64,000 nt of DNA from Acetobacter ascendens. GTDB lineage: Bacteria > Pseudomonadota > Alphaproteobacteria > Acetobacterales > Acetobacteraceae. The stretch lies in the NCBI RefSeq assembly GCF_001766235.1, contig NZ_CP015164.1:1659501-1723500 (forward strand), given 5' to 3'. Numbering within the stretch: position 1 is the stretch's first letter; the number at the start of each line of letters is the position of its first letter. Below, piece after piece: positions 28,920 to 37,972 of the stretch. The position numbers were made by a program, and so were the translations under genes. The notes beneath the pieces were generated by a model. That model was not told the origin of the DNA. It did not search any database and saw only the letters and a program-made list of their open reading frames with translations.

Positions 28920-30367
28920 TAGCCCTGCTCCGCCTTGGCGGTAGCCATTATATTTTCCTGAATCCATGTGTGCATGCAGGCGGCTGCATCGCGCCCATCA
29001 CGAATGGCCCACACAACCAGACTGGCCCCACGCACAATGTCCCCTGCGGCGAACACGCCCGGCAGAGATGTCATGAAATCTTTCTGACCAACCTTGAGCG
29101 TACCCCAGCGAGATACGGCCAGATCCTTCTGCCCCCACAGTTGCGGCAAAGGTTCCGGATCAAACCCAAGAGCCTTGATAACCAAATCAGCATCCAGCGT
29201 GAAAGAAGACCCCTCCAACGGCTCGACCGACTGGCGGCCCGTAGCATCTGGTAGGCCCAACTTCATCCGCACGGCACGCACGGCAGAAACATGACCTTCG
29301 CCCAAAAATGCTTCGGGGGCTGCCAGCCATTCAAACTGCACGCCTTCTTCTTCCGCATTTTTTACTTCGCGGGCAGAACCGGGCATGTTGGCTTTATCGC
29401 GCCGATACACACATTTCACGGATTTTGCGCCTTGGCGAATAGCCGTACGCACGCAGTCCATTGCGGTATCACCACCGCCCAGAACTACCACGTTTTTGCC
29501 CGCTGCATCCAATGCCTGAGCTTCTGGCGGCAAGGTATCCCCCAAGGAACGCCGGTTAGAAGCCGTAAGGTAATCCAGCGCCTTTTCAATACCTGCCAGC
29601 CCAACGCCGGGGCCACCGATTTCACGCGATTTGTAAACGCCTGTTGCAATCAAAACGACATCATGGCGGCTACGTAAATCTGCAAAAGACAGTTCGCCTT
29701 CACCATCGCCAATGCCTTGGCCGAGATGAAAGACCACGCCACCTTCTTCCAGCAACTGATGGCGGCGCGCCACAATATGTTTTTCCAGCTTAAAGCCAGG
29801 AATACCGTAAACCAGCAGACCGCCTACCCGATCATACCGATCATATACATGCACTTTATAACCTTGTGCACGCAACTGATCTGCCGCTGCCAAGCCAGCC
29901 GGGCCCGCACCAATAATGGCAACAGATTGGCTGCGCTCCAGCACCGGGCTAACAGGTTTAACCCAGCCTTTTTCAAACGCGGTATCGGTAATGTAGCGCT
30001 CTACAGCGCCAATGGTCACACTTTCGAAACCCGGCTCGATAACGCAGTTACCTTCACACAGCCTATCCTGTGGGCAAATACGACCACAGATTTCTGGAAA
30101 GGTATTGGTGGCGGAGGAAACGCCATAGGCTTCTTCCAACCGCCCCTGTGCCGTGAGCATCAGCCAATCAGGAATATTGTTGCCGAGCGGGCAATGGACC
30201 GAACAGAACGGCACACCGCACTGCGAACACCGGCTGGCCTGTTCGGTGGCTTCTGGTGTTGCGAAGTCCTTATAAATTTCATCAAAATCTGTCCGCCGCG
30301 CCGTAGCCGCGCGCTTGTCTGGCTGCTTTTGCGGCACAGAGACAAATTTAAGCATCTTGGTCGTCAT
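28919..30367 (-). CDS. gltD: Glutamate synthase small subunit
   Basis: Takes electrons from NADPH by FAD and iron-sulfur clusters and passes them to GltB. The N-terminal part has the two cysteine clusters CSQCGVPFCSVHCPLGNN and CGRICPQDRLCEGNC. FAD- and NADPH-binding Rossmann motifs follow: GAGPAGLAAADQLRAQGY and VLGGGDTAMDCVRTAI. The C-terminal segment GVFAAGDIVRGASLVVWAI is typical. The length is 482 residues. It precedes gltB, the reverse of the E. coli gltBD order. The ATG follows GGGGATGCCAC. Confidence 0.97.
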   Translation of the reverse strand: MTTKMLKFVSVPQKQPDKRAATARRTDFDEIYKDFATPEATEQASRCSQCGVPFCSVHCPLGNNIPDWLMLTAQGRLEEAYGVSSATNTFPEICGRICPQDRLCEGNCVIEPGFESVTIGAVERYITDTAFEKGWVKPVSPVLERSQSVAIIGAGPAGLAAADQLRAQGYKVHVYDRYDRVGGLLVYGIPGFKLEKHIVARRHQLLEEGGVVFHLGQGIGDGEGELSFADLRSRHDVVLIATGVYKSREIGGPGVGLAGIEKALDYLTASNRRSLGDTLPPEAQALDAAGKNVVVLGGGDTAMDCVRTAIRQGAKSVKCVYRRDKANMPGSAREVKNAEEEGVQFEWLAAPEAFLGEGHVSAVRAVRMKLGLPDATGRQSVEPLEGSSFTLDADLVIKALGFDPEPLPQLWGQKDLAVSRWGTLKVGQKDFMTSLPGVFAAGDIVRGASLVVWAIRDGRDAAACMHTWIQENIMATAKAEQG

Positions 30368-30523
30368 GTGGCATCCCCGGAGAAAGGGCGCGCCAGACAG
30401 ACTCCGCCCCTAAACTTTGCTGGGGCTAACATGCTTCTTCTCCGTAAATATAAAAAGACAGCAATGCTTACCTTTTTATATTTTTCGTCATGCCGAAACC
30501 AAAATTCATCCAAGCGGTCAGAT

Positions 30524-30549
30524 AAAAAGGTATTTTTTCGGACCTTTTT
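30524..30549. terminator. AT-rich hairpin between gltD and the NDUFA9-like gene
   Basis: The arms AAAAAGGT (30524-30531) and ACCTTTTT (30542-30549) enclose a 10-nt loop. On the minus strand it can end transcription of the upstream NDUFA9-like gene, whose stop is at 30562. The stem is mainly AT, hence the reduced certainty. Confidence 0.6.
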
Positions 30550-30561
30550 GGCCTTAACCTA

Positions 30562-31515
30562 TTATGCAGGAATGGATATGTCTTTTTGGGCTCCACCAAC
30601 CCTAAACCGCGCCAAATAAGTCGGCACAATAGCCGCAACGCTTTGCGGCACTATATTCAATGCCTCAAAACCGGACTTTCCTGCCGGCACTACATTATCG
30701 GTTGCCAGCATGCGCAGTTGGTCCTGCGTAAGAAAATGCCCTGGCAGTCGCTCTAAAACCATAGCCTGCAACTTTGCCAGCACTGACGGCACAATAAAAA
30801 TGGGCTTATGCCGCTGCGTTACGCGCAACACAAATCGAGCAATATCCAGCATGGTCATTTCCTGCGGACCACCTAACAAAAGCTCCTTCCCCGCAAAAGC
30901 CGGAGATTGCGCAGCCATGAATACCGCCTGCGCCACATCTGCCACATACACGGGCTGTAGGCGCGATTGCGCACCGTAAACCGGCAAGCACGGCAAATAC
31001 CGCGCAAGACCAGCAAACATATTAAAGAAATGATCGTCTGGCCCAAAAATAACAGAAGGCCGTATGATCACAGCGTCAGGCCGATATCGGCGCACGGCCT
31101 TTTCACCCGCTGCGCGGCTTTTGCCATAAGCCGAAAGAGCTGTTTCTGAAGCCCCAAGCGCTGACATTTGTACAAACACAGGCACTTTTACTTCTGCGGC
31201 TATGCGGGCTACACGCCCCGCACCTTCTACATTAATAGCCTGTAGTGTTTGCCGCTTTACTGAAGACAAGACAGCCACAAGGTTGATGACCACATCCGCC
31301 CCCTGTACCGCGCAAGCCACGGAAGCATCATCCAAAACAGATGCATAAAAAGGTGCAATTTGCCCAACACGCCCCAATGCGTGTGAACGCGCAGTTAAAT
31401 CTGGCCGACGGCTGGCAACGCGCACCTCATATCCAGCCCGCGCCAGATTTTGCACCACATAACGCCCTACAAACCCGCCGCCACCCAATACGGTTGCAAT
31501 TTTACGCGCACCCAT
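30562..31515 (-). CDS. NAD(P)-binding protein, NDUFA9-like
   Basis: Atypical short-chain-dehydrogenase-fold protein of the complex I NDUFA9/NmrA-like group, proposed in alphaproteobacteria to assist complex I or quinone metabolism. The N-terminal dinucleotide loop is VLGGGGFVGRYVV, followed by a second-strand SRRPD typical of NADP(H) preference. The conserved NVEGAGRVARIA and PSVIFGPDDHFFN segments are present. The catalytic Tyr-Lys motif is modified to YGKSRAAGE. The length of 317 residues is normal. No complex I gene is nearby. It is transcribed toward gltD on the same strand, separated by a hairpin. Confidence 0.83.
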   Translation of the reverse strand: MGARKIATVLGGGGFVGRYVVQNLARAGYEVRVASRRPDLTARSHALGRVGQIAPFYASVLDDASVACAVQGADVVINLVAVLSSVKRQTLQAINVEGAGRVARIAAEVKVPVFVQMSALGASETALSAYGKSRAAGEKAVRRYRPDAVIIRPSVIFGPDDHFFNMFAGLARYLPCLPVYGAQSRLQPVYVADVAQAVFMAAQSPAFAGKELLLGGPQEMTMLDIARFVLRVTQRHKPIFIVPSVLAKLQAMVLERLPGHFLTQDQLRMLATDNVVPAGKSGFEALNIVPQSVAAIVPTYLARFRVGGAQKDISIPA

Positions 31516-31696
31516 AAGTCACCCTCATTTTCCACGTTTAGCCAGTGTTTTGTGCACTGTGTGCTATTCCCCTCGCCCACGCCAGACAGGCAAATGACAC
31601 AAATCTGTCAGAAAAATCATTTTCCCTGTTGACGCCCCCACCACAGCGGGGTAAACGGCTCTTCACCAGCCGGGAACACTCCTGGTTGCCATTTGA

Positions 31697-31783
31697 GCCC
31701 AGATGGCGGAATTGGTAGACGCGCAGGTTTCAGGTACCTGTGGCCGCAAGGTCGTGGAAGTTCGAGTCTTCTTCTGGGCACCA
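31697..31783 (+). tRNA. tRNA-Leu (anticodon CAG)
   Basis: An 87-nt class II tRNA. Acceptor arms GCCCAGA (31697-31703) and TCTGGGC (31773-31779) pair fully, with discriminator A and an encoded CCA at 31781-31783. The anticodon stem CAGGT/ACCTG holds the loop TTCAGGT, so the anticodon is CAG. A short variable arm (GTGGCCGCAAGGTC region) and the T loop TTCGAGT are present. No neighbouring gene shares its strand closely; the EamA gene begins 140 bp downstream. Confidence 0.96.
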
Positions 31784-31923
31784 AATATCATATATAGCTT
31801 ATATGATATTTTCTTCTCCCTAAATGGTAAATATAAAGAATTGAGTGTTCAATTCAGCCTTCGGGCTGTTTATGACACCTCTTTATTCTTTTCACTTACG
31901 CGCCATTAGGCAGAGCAAAACAC

Positions 31924-32862
31924 ATGAAACTTAGCCCGCCCACCAAGGGCCTGCTGCTGTCTTTATTGGGGTTTGCAGCTTTCTCCATAAGTGATGCTTT
32001 TTCCAAACTGCTTACCGGCAGGCTCAACCCATTTGAGGTCGCCTTTTCTGGTGGCGTTTTTGGGTTGCTGCTGGTCCCGTTTGTTAAAACACGCGGGCAA
32101 TCATGGCTGAACATTCTGCCCATTCAAAAACCGGACATGTGGTGGATTCGGGCTATCGCAACATTTATTGCCACAGCCGCCAGCGTAGAATCCTTCATGC
32201 TTCTGTCTATGCCAGAAGCGCTCTCGCTGATGTTCCTAATGCCTTTTATTGCTACCATTCTTTCTGTGGTGGCCCTTAAGGAAAAAGTGTCTCCTTGGGG
32301 CTGGGTTGCCGTGGCAATCGGGTTTCTGGGAGTTCTGATTGTACTGCGCCCCGGCGTGCGGCCACTCCATTTTGGACATGCCTGCGCATTAGCCGCTGCC
32401 ATTGCCAGCGCTGTAAATGTTATCGCTTACCGGGTAGCTGGTACGGGCACAACAAAGTTGGGGGTTCTTGGCTCCAGCCTTGCCGGACCACTATTAGGGG
32501 ATGGCCTTCTGGCCCTTCCCAACTTTACATGGCCCGATACGGTTGCTGATTGGGGAAATCTGTTTGGCTATGGGTTTCTAGCTGCTCTCGGCCAATTGCT
32601 TATCATGCTGGCCGCCACCCTCACCCCCGCCAGCCGCGTAGCGTTGCCTCAATACACCCAAATGGTTTGGGCTGTGTTGTTCAGTTATACGCTGTTCCAC
32701 GAACCGTTGGATAAATGGACAATCATTGGCGTAACCGTTGTTACACTATCCGGCATGCTGGATTGGTTCCGCAAGCACCTGCTGATCCTTAAGCAACGCC
32801 GTCTTGCTCGTAAGCAGGCGCGCCTTCAGCCCGCAAGCCCCACCCCGGCTGATGCAAAATAA
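31924..32862 (+). CDS. EamA/DMT-family transporter
   Basis: Inner-membrane transporter of the drug/metabolite superfamily. The 312-residue chain has about ten hydrophobic helices in two EamA repeats, with the family pattern SVESFMLLSMPEALSLMFLMPFIATILS in the first repeat and LTPASRVALPQYTQMVWAVLFSYTLFHE in the second. A basic Arg/Lys/Gln-rich C-terminal tail lies in the cytoplasm. The substrate is unknown; relatives export amino acids or small metabolites. Its 3' end overlaps that of the convergent amidase gene by 37 bp. Confidence 0.88.
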   Translation: MKLSPPTKGLLLSLLGFAAFSISDAFSKLLTGRLNPFEVAFSGGVFGLLLVPFVKTRGQSWLNILPIQKPDMWWIRAIATFIATAASVESFMLLSMPEALSLMFLMPFIATILSVVALKEKVSPWGWVAVAIGFLGVLIVLRPGVRPLHFGHACALAAAIASAVNVIAYRVAGTGTTKLGVLGSSLAGPLLGDGLLALPNFTWPDTVADWGNLFGYGFLAALGQLLIMLAATLTPASRVALPQYTQMVWAVLFSYTLFHEPLDKWTIIGVTVVTLSGMLDWFRKHLLILKQRRLARKQARLQPASPTPADAK

Positions 32863-33725
32863 CGATTAACGGCGTCTCGCATGGCCCCGGCCACCATGGC
32901 CCGGTGGCCTGCCTGACGCAACGCAGCCTCATCCATCCGGTTTGACATAAAGCCCATTTCAACCAGAACAGAAGGAATCTGGGCAGATTTCAACACCGCA
33001 AAAGCCGCATGCCTATGCGGGTGCGGCAACAACAATACCCGAGAATTAAACGCCGACACCACAGCCTGCGCCATGTGGGCCGAGCCTTTACGAGTTTCCT
33101 CGGTGACCAAACTGGCGAGAATCTGCTGCACCTCTGGTGATGCACTGTGCACCATTGGCCCACCACATCTATCTGCACTGTTTTCGGTTTTAGCCAAATC
33201 TGCCGTCTGGCTATCTGATGCACCGTGCGAATGAGTGTAAACACTTGCGCCGCGCACCTGCGGGCTGTGCAAAGCATCTGCATGCATGGAAATAAAAAGC
33301 GAAGCCCCATGCTGCTGTGCCAGTTCTACCCGTCCATCCAGCGGCACAAAATGGTCTCCGGCACGCGTCATGGCTACACGGTAGCGCCCTGTTGCCAACA
33401 ATTGCCGCCTAAGCTCCTGCGCGGCAGCTTCCGCTACATGCTTTTCATATGTGCCGGTATACCCAATGGCTCCAGGATCTTTGCCCCCATGTCCTGGGTC
33501 TAGCATAACAAGAGGGGCTGCTGGCCGTGCTTTACCAACAATAGCCGGAGCTGCCAGTTTATGCGCCGTTACTTGCTTATTTGCAGCCCAAACATCTGTA
33601 GATGCTACTGTAGCAATCAGCCCGCCACCGCCTAAATACAGCAGCCCGGAACGGCGTGTTATACTCTTCCGCACCGTTGCAGAAGCAACAGTTTTGCCGT
33701 CCATCTTGTCTGCCTGAAAAGCCAT
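32826..33725 (-). CDS. Exported N-acetylmuramoyl-L-alanine amidase
   Basis: Zinc amidase (Amidase_3, AmiC type) that cuts the stem peptide from peptidoglycan, usually in daughter-cell separation. The catalytic domain runs from VMLDPGHGGKDPGAIG (first zinc His) through a Glu in the TYEKHVAEAA region and SMHADALHSP (second zinc His) to SVLVEMGFMSN. The N-terminus has a twin-arginine-like ITRRSGLLYLGGGG before a hydrophobic stretch, suggesting Tat export, as in E. coli AmiA and AmiC. There is no separate binding domain. The 299-residue start could instead be the ATG seven codons in. It diverges from rne. Confidence 0.88.
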   Translation of the reverse strand: MAFQADKMDGKTVASATVRKSITRRSGLLYLGGGGLIATVASTDVWAANKQVTAHKLAAPAIVGKARPAAPLVMLDPGHGGKDPGAIGYTGTYEKHVAEAAAQELRRQLLATGRYRVAMTRAGDHFVPLDGRVELAQQHGASLFISMHADALHSPQVRGASVYTHSHGASDSQTADLAKTENSADRCGGPMVHSASPEVQQILASLVTEETRKGSAHMAQAVVSAFNSRVLLLPHPHRHAAFAVLKSAQIPSVLVEMGFMSNRMDEAALRQAGHRAMVAGAMRDAVNRYFASAGVGLAG

Positions 33726-34216
33726 TAAAGTGCTCCTGTTTACTTTATGCCAAAGCGTGCACTGAAAATGACAGAAAAAAGGTATATCGGCACCCTAAAA
33801 CAGTGTTTGTTACGAATGGCTTGCGATTTATGGTTATTTGAGCCATGTTCACACAGCGTGGCACAAGGGTAGAAATGCCCGTCATGCGCTTTTTCCGCTC
33901 CGTCCATGCCGTGAACGGGGGCCGCCGGTTACATAACACCGCGCCCGCACGCATAAAGATCAGGGGCAGAAAACACTGACTGAAGGATACATGACCATCG
34001 CCCGCCCCACCCCTTTGCTGAAAACAGCCAGACCACAGGCCGTACCGTGCCTGAAGGATGCTGATACAGGGGCAGCTGTGGAAACTTTGTACGCCTTCCA
34101 ATTTTTATCGCATGCCTGTTTATATCCGCCGGAAGAGCCCCTGCTCCGTCGTGCCATGCCATTTACACGGCAGCACCACACAGGCTGGCCACCGGCGCAC
34201 CGGAGTTTTTCTTTTT
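33726..34216 (+). other. Divergent amidase/rne region and long rne leader
   Basis: There are 491 bp between the two starts and no convincing protein gene. It must hold the promoters of both genes and a long 5' leader for rne. RNase E mRNA leaders in other bacteria are targets for self-regulation; a comparable role here is inferred only. A small frame from 33991 has GAAGGA just 3 nt before its ATG and runs into rne in another frame, but its composition is not gene-like. No tRNA, riboswitch or IS was recognised. Confidence 0.5.
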
Positions 34217-37051
34217 ATGTCAAAGCGTATGCTGATCGACGCGACACACGCGGAAGAAACGCGTGTTGTTGTGATGGACGGAAATCGGCTTGAAGATTAC
34301 GATGTTGAATCTGCTGCAAAAAAGCAGCTTAAAGGAAACATCTACCTTGCCCGCGTTGTTCGCGTAGAGCCAAGCTTGCAGGCCGCTTTTGTAGAATATG
34401 GCGGCAACCGCCACGGCTTTCTGGCTTTTAGCGAAATTCATCCGGATTACTACCAGATCCCGGTTTCTGACCGTGAAAAGCTGCTGGCTCTTCAGGCTGA
34501 AGAAGAAGCTTTGCTGGAAAACAGCGAAAACGGCTCTGATGAAGAAGAAGACGCGCCAGACACCGCAGAAACGCAGGCATCTGACGCAGAGCAAGACACT
34601 GCCGCTTCTTCCGCCCAGAATGAAGAAGAGGAAGGTTCTGAACGGGAAGAACGTTCTGCCAACAAGCAGGATGCGCCTGATTATGTAGGTGGCGAAACAG
34701 ATACGGGTGAAGAAGCCCTTATTCAAAAACGTATTGCCCGATTCCTGCGCAACTATCGCATTCAGGAAGTTATCCGCCGCCGGCAGGTGCTGCTGGTGCA
34801 AGTAGTTAAGGAAGAGCGTGGTAATAAGGGCGCAGCCCTGACCACCTATGTTTCTCTGGCTGGCCGCTATTGTGTGCTTATGCCAAATGCCCTGCGCGGT
34901 GGTGGCGTTTCACGCAAGATTACATCTGTGGCGGACCGCCGCCGCCTGCGGGATATTGTTTCCGATCTCAACCTGCCACGTGGCATGGCCATGATTGTGC
35001 GCACAGCAGGCGCCCAACGCCCCGGCCCGGAAATTACACGGGACTGCGAATACCTGCTCCATCTGTGGGATGATATCCGCGAGCATACGCTTCAATCTGT
35101 TGCGCCTGCGCTGATCTATGAAGAAGCGAGCTTGGTGAAACGTGCTATCCGCGATGTTTACACCCGCGAAATCAGCGAAATTGTGGTAGATGGAGAAAAT
35201 GGCTGGAAGGCCGCGCGTGACTTCATGCGGATGCTGATGCCTCAGCACGCAGAAAAAGTCCGACTGTGGAACAAGGAAAACCAGCCCTTGTTCACACACT
35301 ACCACGTGGAAGGGCATCTGGATGCCATGTTCTCCCCCGTGGTGTCTCTGCGCTCCGGCGGTTATTTGGTTATCAACCAGACAGAAGCCTTGGTTGCCAT
35401 TGACGTAAATTCCGGCAAAGCCACCAGCCAGCGTAATATTGAAGAAACAGCCTTCCGCACTAATCAGGAAGCCGCTGATGAAGTAGCGCGCCAGTTGCGC
35501 CTGCGCGATCTGGCCGGTCTGATTGTGATCGACTTCATTGATATGGAGGCTCGCCGTCACAATTCCATGATCGAACGCCGCCTGAAAGATGCCCTGCGGC
35601 ATGATCGGGCACGTATCCAGATCGGCTCCATTTCCCACTTCGGGTTGCTGGAAATGTCACGCCAGCGGCTCCGGCCATCTGTGGCAGAAGCCGCTTTCAT
35701 GCCCTGCCCGCACTGTAATGGCACAGGCATGATGCGCAGCATTGAAAGCTCCGCCCTGCATGTTCTGCGCGCAGTGGAAGAAGAAGGGGCACGCCGTCGG
35801 TCTTCGGCCATTACCGTGCATGTTGCTGCGGATATTGCTTTCTATATCCTGAACAACAAGCGGGATTGGCTGACCCAGATTGAACAGCGCCACCAGATGG
35901 AAGTGCTGTTTGCCGCAGACAATACGTTGCCAGCTCCGGAAGTTCGGATCGAACGCCGCCAGCACGCACGTCCACCACGGATTCAGCCGCCATTGCCGCC
36001 GGTTGAAAACATTGTGGCTGATGAAGTTGTTGCTGCCGTACCAGAAATTCCGGCTGCGGAAGCCTCTGCTATTCAAGAAACTGTCGATAATTCTGATGAA
36101 CCACGCCGTCGCCGTCGGCGTCGTCGCCGTCGGCGGAGTGATCAAGATACCAATCAGGTTCCTGAAACACAGGCACAGTCTGATACAGAAACGCCAGAAT
36201 CTGGTGAGGCTGCCTCAATTGTTGCCTCTGAAAATGCAGCAGAACCTGCCCCTGAAACAGAAACCAATCTGGTACCAGGCCGGCGTAGAACCCGCCGCTC
36301 ACGCGTGCGCAAACCGGCTGAAACACGCACAGAAATCCACGTAGATATTGAAGAAGGCCCTGCACCACGGCCCAATATGCCAGCATGGGAAGGTCCAACA
36401 CCGGCCAACCCATTTGGCGGTGCGCCGGATATTTTCGAGCTACTGGAAAACACTGCGCGCCAACAGACTACCGAAGTAACACCGGCGTCCAAAGCAGCAG
36501 ACGTACAGGAAGAAACTGCAAGCGTGCCTGTTGAACCGGCAAAAACAGAAGAGATTGCGCCTCAGCCTGTTGCTGCTGCAGTGGAAGAGCCTGAAAAAAC
36601 GGAAGAAGCGCCTAAACCACGCCGTCGCCGTACACGGAAAAAGGCAGAACCCGCAGCAGAAGAAAATGCCGAACAGACTGAAGCATCTGTAGCGGCACCG
36701 GCAGCCGAAGCTGCCCCAGCGGAAGCAGAAGCCCCTAAAAAGCCTGTACGCCGCCGTGCACCCCGCCGCAAAACAGCGGTAAAGGATGAAACTGCAGAAA
36801 CGGCTGAAGCTTCCACAGCGGAAACTGCTGAAGAAAAGCCGAAGAAAACAACTCGTCGGCGCACCACGCGTAAAAAGGCAGAAGCCGCACCCGCTACGGA
36901 AGCTGCCAGCGGAAGCGAAGTAACATCTGCTCCTGCACCAAAAGAGGCTGCAACCGAAACTTCTGATAAGGAAGAAGCCGTAGTTCAGCCTATCGTGATC
37001 GAAGATAGCCCACCGGCCACACGCAGGCGTACCGGTTGGTGGAAAAAGTAA
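34217..37051 (+). CDS. rne: Ribonuclease E
   Basis: Essential endoribonuclease that starts mRNA decay and processes rRNA and tRNA; membrane-associated core of the degradosome. The catalytic half has an S1 domain interrupted by an acidic, low-complexity insert (about residues 90-180), normal in alphaproteobacteria. It also carries the catalytic aspartates in LVAIDVNSGKAT and LIVIDFIDM and the Zn-link CPHCNGTG. The C-terminal half is a disordered scaffold with repeated basic patches (a run of about 10 Arg, then RRRTRKKAE-type motifs three times) between acidic stretches, ending RRRTGWWKK. The start at 34217 (MSKRMLIDATH) gives 944 residues. The 53-residue upstream extension is not family-like. 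Confidence 0.96.
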   Translation: MSKRMLIDATHAEETRVVVMDGNRLEDYDVESAAKKQLKGNIYLARVVRVEPSLQAAFVEYGGNRHGFLAFSEIHPDYYQIPVSDREKLLALQAEEEALLENSENGSDEEEDAPDTAETQASDAEQDTAASSAQNEEEEGSEREERSANKQDAPDYVGGETDTGEEALIQKRIARFLRNYRIQEVIRRRQVLLVQVVKEERGNKGAALTTYVSLAGRYCVLMPNALRGGGVSRKITSVADRRRLRDIVSDLNLPRGMAMIVRTAGAQRPGPEITRDCEYLLHLWDDIREHTLQSVAPALIYEEASLVKRAIRDVYTREISEIVVDGENGWKAARDFMRMLMPQHAEKVRLWNKENQPLFTHYHVEGHLDAMFSPVVSLRSGGYLVINQTEALVAIDVNSGKATSQRNIEETAFRTNQEAADEVARQLRLRDLAGLIVIDFIDMEARRHNSMIERRLKDALRHDRARIQIGSISHFGLLEMSRQRLRPSVAEAAFMPCPHCNGTGMMRSIESSALHVLRAVEEEGARRRSSAITVHVAADIAFYILNNKRDWLTQIEQRHQMEVLFAADNTLPAPEVRIERRQHARPPRIQPPLPPVENIVADEVVAAVPEIPAAEASAIQETVDNSDEPRRRRRRRRRRRSDQDTNQVPETQAQSDTETPESGEAASIVASENAAEPAPETETNLVPGRRRTRRSRVRKPAETRTEIHVDIEEGPAPRPNMPAWEGPTPANPFGGAPDIFELLENTARQQTTEVTPASKAADVQEETASVPVEPAKTEEIAPQPVAAAVEEPEKTEEAPKPRRRRTRKKAEPAAEENAEQTEASVAAPAAEAAPAEAEAPKKPVRRRAPRRKTAVKDETAETAEASTAETAEEKPKKTTRRRTTRKKAEAAPATEAASGSEVTSAPAPKEAATETSDKEEAVVQPIVIEDSPPATRRRTGWWKK

Positions 37052-37068
37052 ATCACACCATGCCTCTG

Positions 37069-37101
37069 CCAGATTTAAAGGGCCTTCCCCTTTAGATCTG
37101 G
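37069..37101 (+). terminator. Hairpin after rne
   Basis: Arms 37069-37082 and 37088-37101 (CCAGATTTAAAGGG with one mismatch) form a 14-bp stem shortly after the rne stop. There is no T run after it, so it may protect the mRNA end rather than terminate. Confidence 0.45.
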
Positions 37102-37226
37102 TGGGTGGCCATATCTGCCAGAAGCAAACTGATGACAGATGTGGCCACTACATATTTTTCTTCTGCTGCGCCTTGTGGTAGGAGTGCAGGCCTAATTTGA
37201 CACGCCTTGCCTCCGCCGGAGTTTTC

Positions 37227-37958
37227 ATGAACCATCCCCGCCCTGCCCATCAGACCGAAACATCTTTCGGCACGGAAGATAACGGGCGCATTGTTCTGGC
37301 TCTCCCCAAAGGCCGTATCCTCAAAGCTGTGTCACCCCTTATGTCTGGCACAGGTATGGCCCCTGCCCCGGAATGTCTGGGCGGAGATAGCCGCAAACTG
37401 CGCTTTCCTACGCAGGACCCACAAGTTGATGTGGTGCGCGTGCGCTCGTTTGACGTTGCAACCTTTGTAGCCAGCGGTGGTGCTCAGGTTGGCGTTTGCG
37501 GCGCTGATGTGCTGATGGAATTCGATTACCCAGAAATTTATGCCCCGCTTGATCTGGGTATTGGCGCATGCCGCATTTCTGTCGCGCAGCCCGCTCACCT
37601 TCCCCATGATCCGCAGGAATGGAAGCGCTGGTCTGAAGTGCGGGTAGCTACCAAATACCCTGCTATCACACGCCGCTTTTTTGCAGCGCGCGGCATTAAC
37701 GCCACCATCGTGCATTTGCACGGCGCCATGGAACTAGCCCCCATGCTTGGGCTTTCTCGTTTGATTGTGGATTTGGTGGATACGGGTTCCACCCTGAAAG
37801 CCAACGGCCTGAAGGAAGTGGAAACCATCGCTCAGGTTACCAGCCGCGTTATTGTTAACCGCACAGCGCTGAAAACCCGTCCAGAACAGATTGACCGCAT
37901 TCTCTCCCGCTTTCGCACGGCGCTTGCAGCATCTTCGCCCGTTGCGGAAAATGTGTAA
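37227..37958 (+). CDS. hisG: ATP phosphoribosyltransferase catalytic subunit (short form)
   Basis: First step of histidine synthesis, joining ATP and PRPP. The 243-residue chain ends after the two catalytic subdomains and lacks the C-terminal ACT-like regulatory domain. Such short HisG proteins need HisZ for activity, and hisZ is not in this window. Key segments are RIVLALPKGRIL, VCGADVLMEF, ATKYPAITRRFF and the PRPP loop LIVDLVDTGSTLKANGL. The ATG at 37227 is preceded by GGAG at 6-nt spacing; a TTG 10 codons earlier is less likely. hisD follows after 14 bp. Confidence 0.95.
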   Translation: MNHPRPAHQTETSFGTEDNGRIVLALPKGRILKAVSPLMSGTGMAPAPECLGGDSRKLRFPTQDPQVDVVRVRSFDVATFVASGGAQVGVCGADVLMEFDYPEIYAPLDLGIGACRISVAQPAHLPHDPQEWKRWSEVRVATKYPAITRRFFAARGINATIVHLHGAMELAPMLGLSRLIVDLVDTGSTLKANGLKEVETIAQVTSRVIVNRTALKTRPEQIDRILSRFRTALAASSPVAENV

Positions 37959-37972
37959 GGCAGACGCATTCT

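Noticed and set aside
34058-34216. 53-codon N-terminal extension of RNase E
   Set aside because: The sequence before MSKRMLIDATH does not resemble RNase E N-termini; the ATG at 34217 fits the family.
33991-34293. 100-codon frame in the rne leader
   Set aside because: It has an SD-like GAAGGA but spacing of only 3 nt, an odd composition, and it runs into rne in another frame; kept only as a possible leader peptide in the findings.
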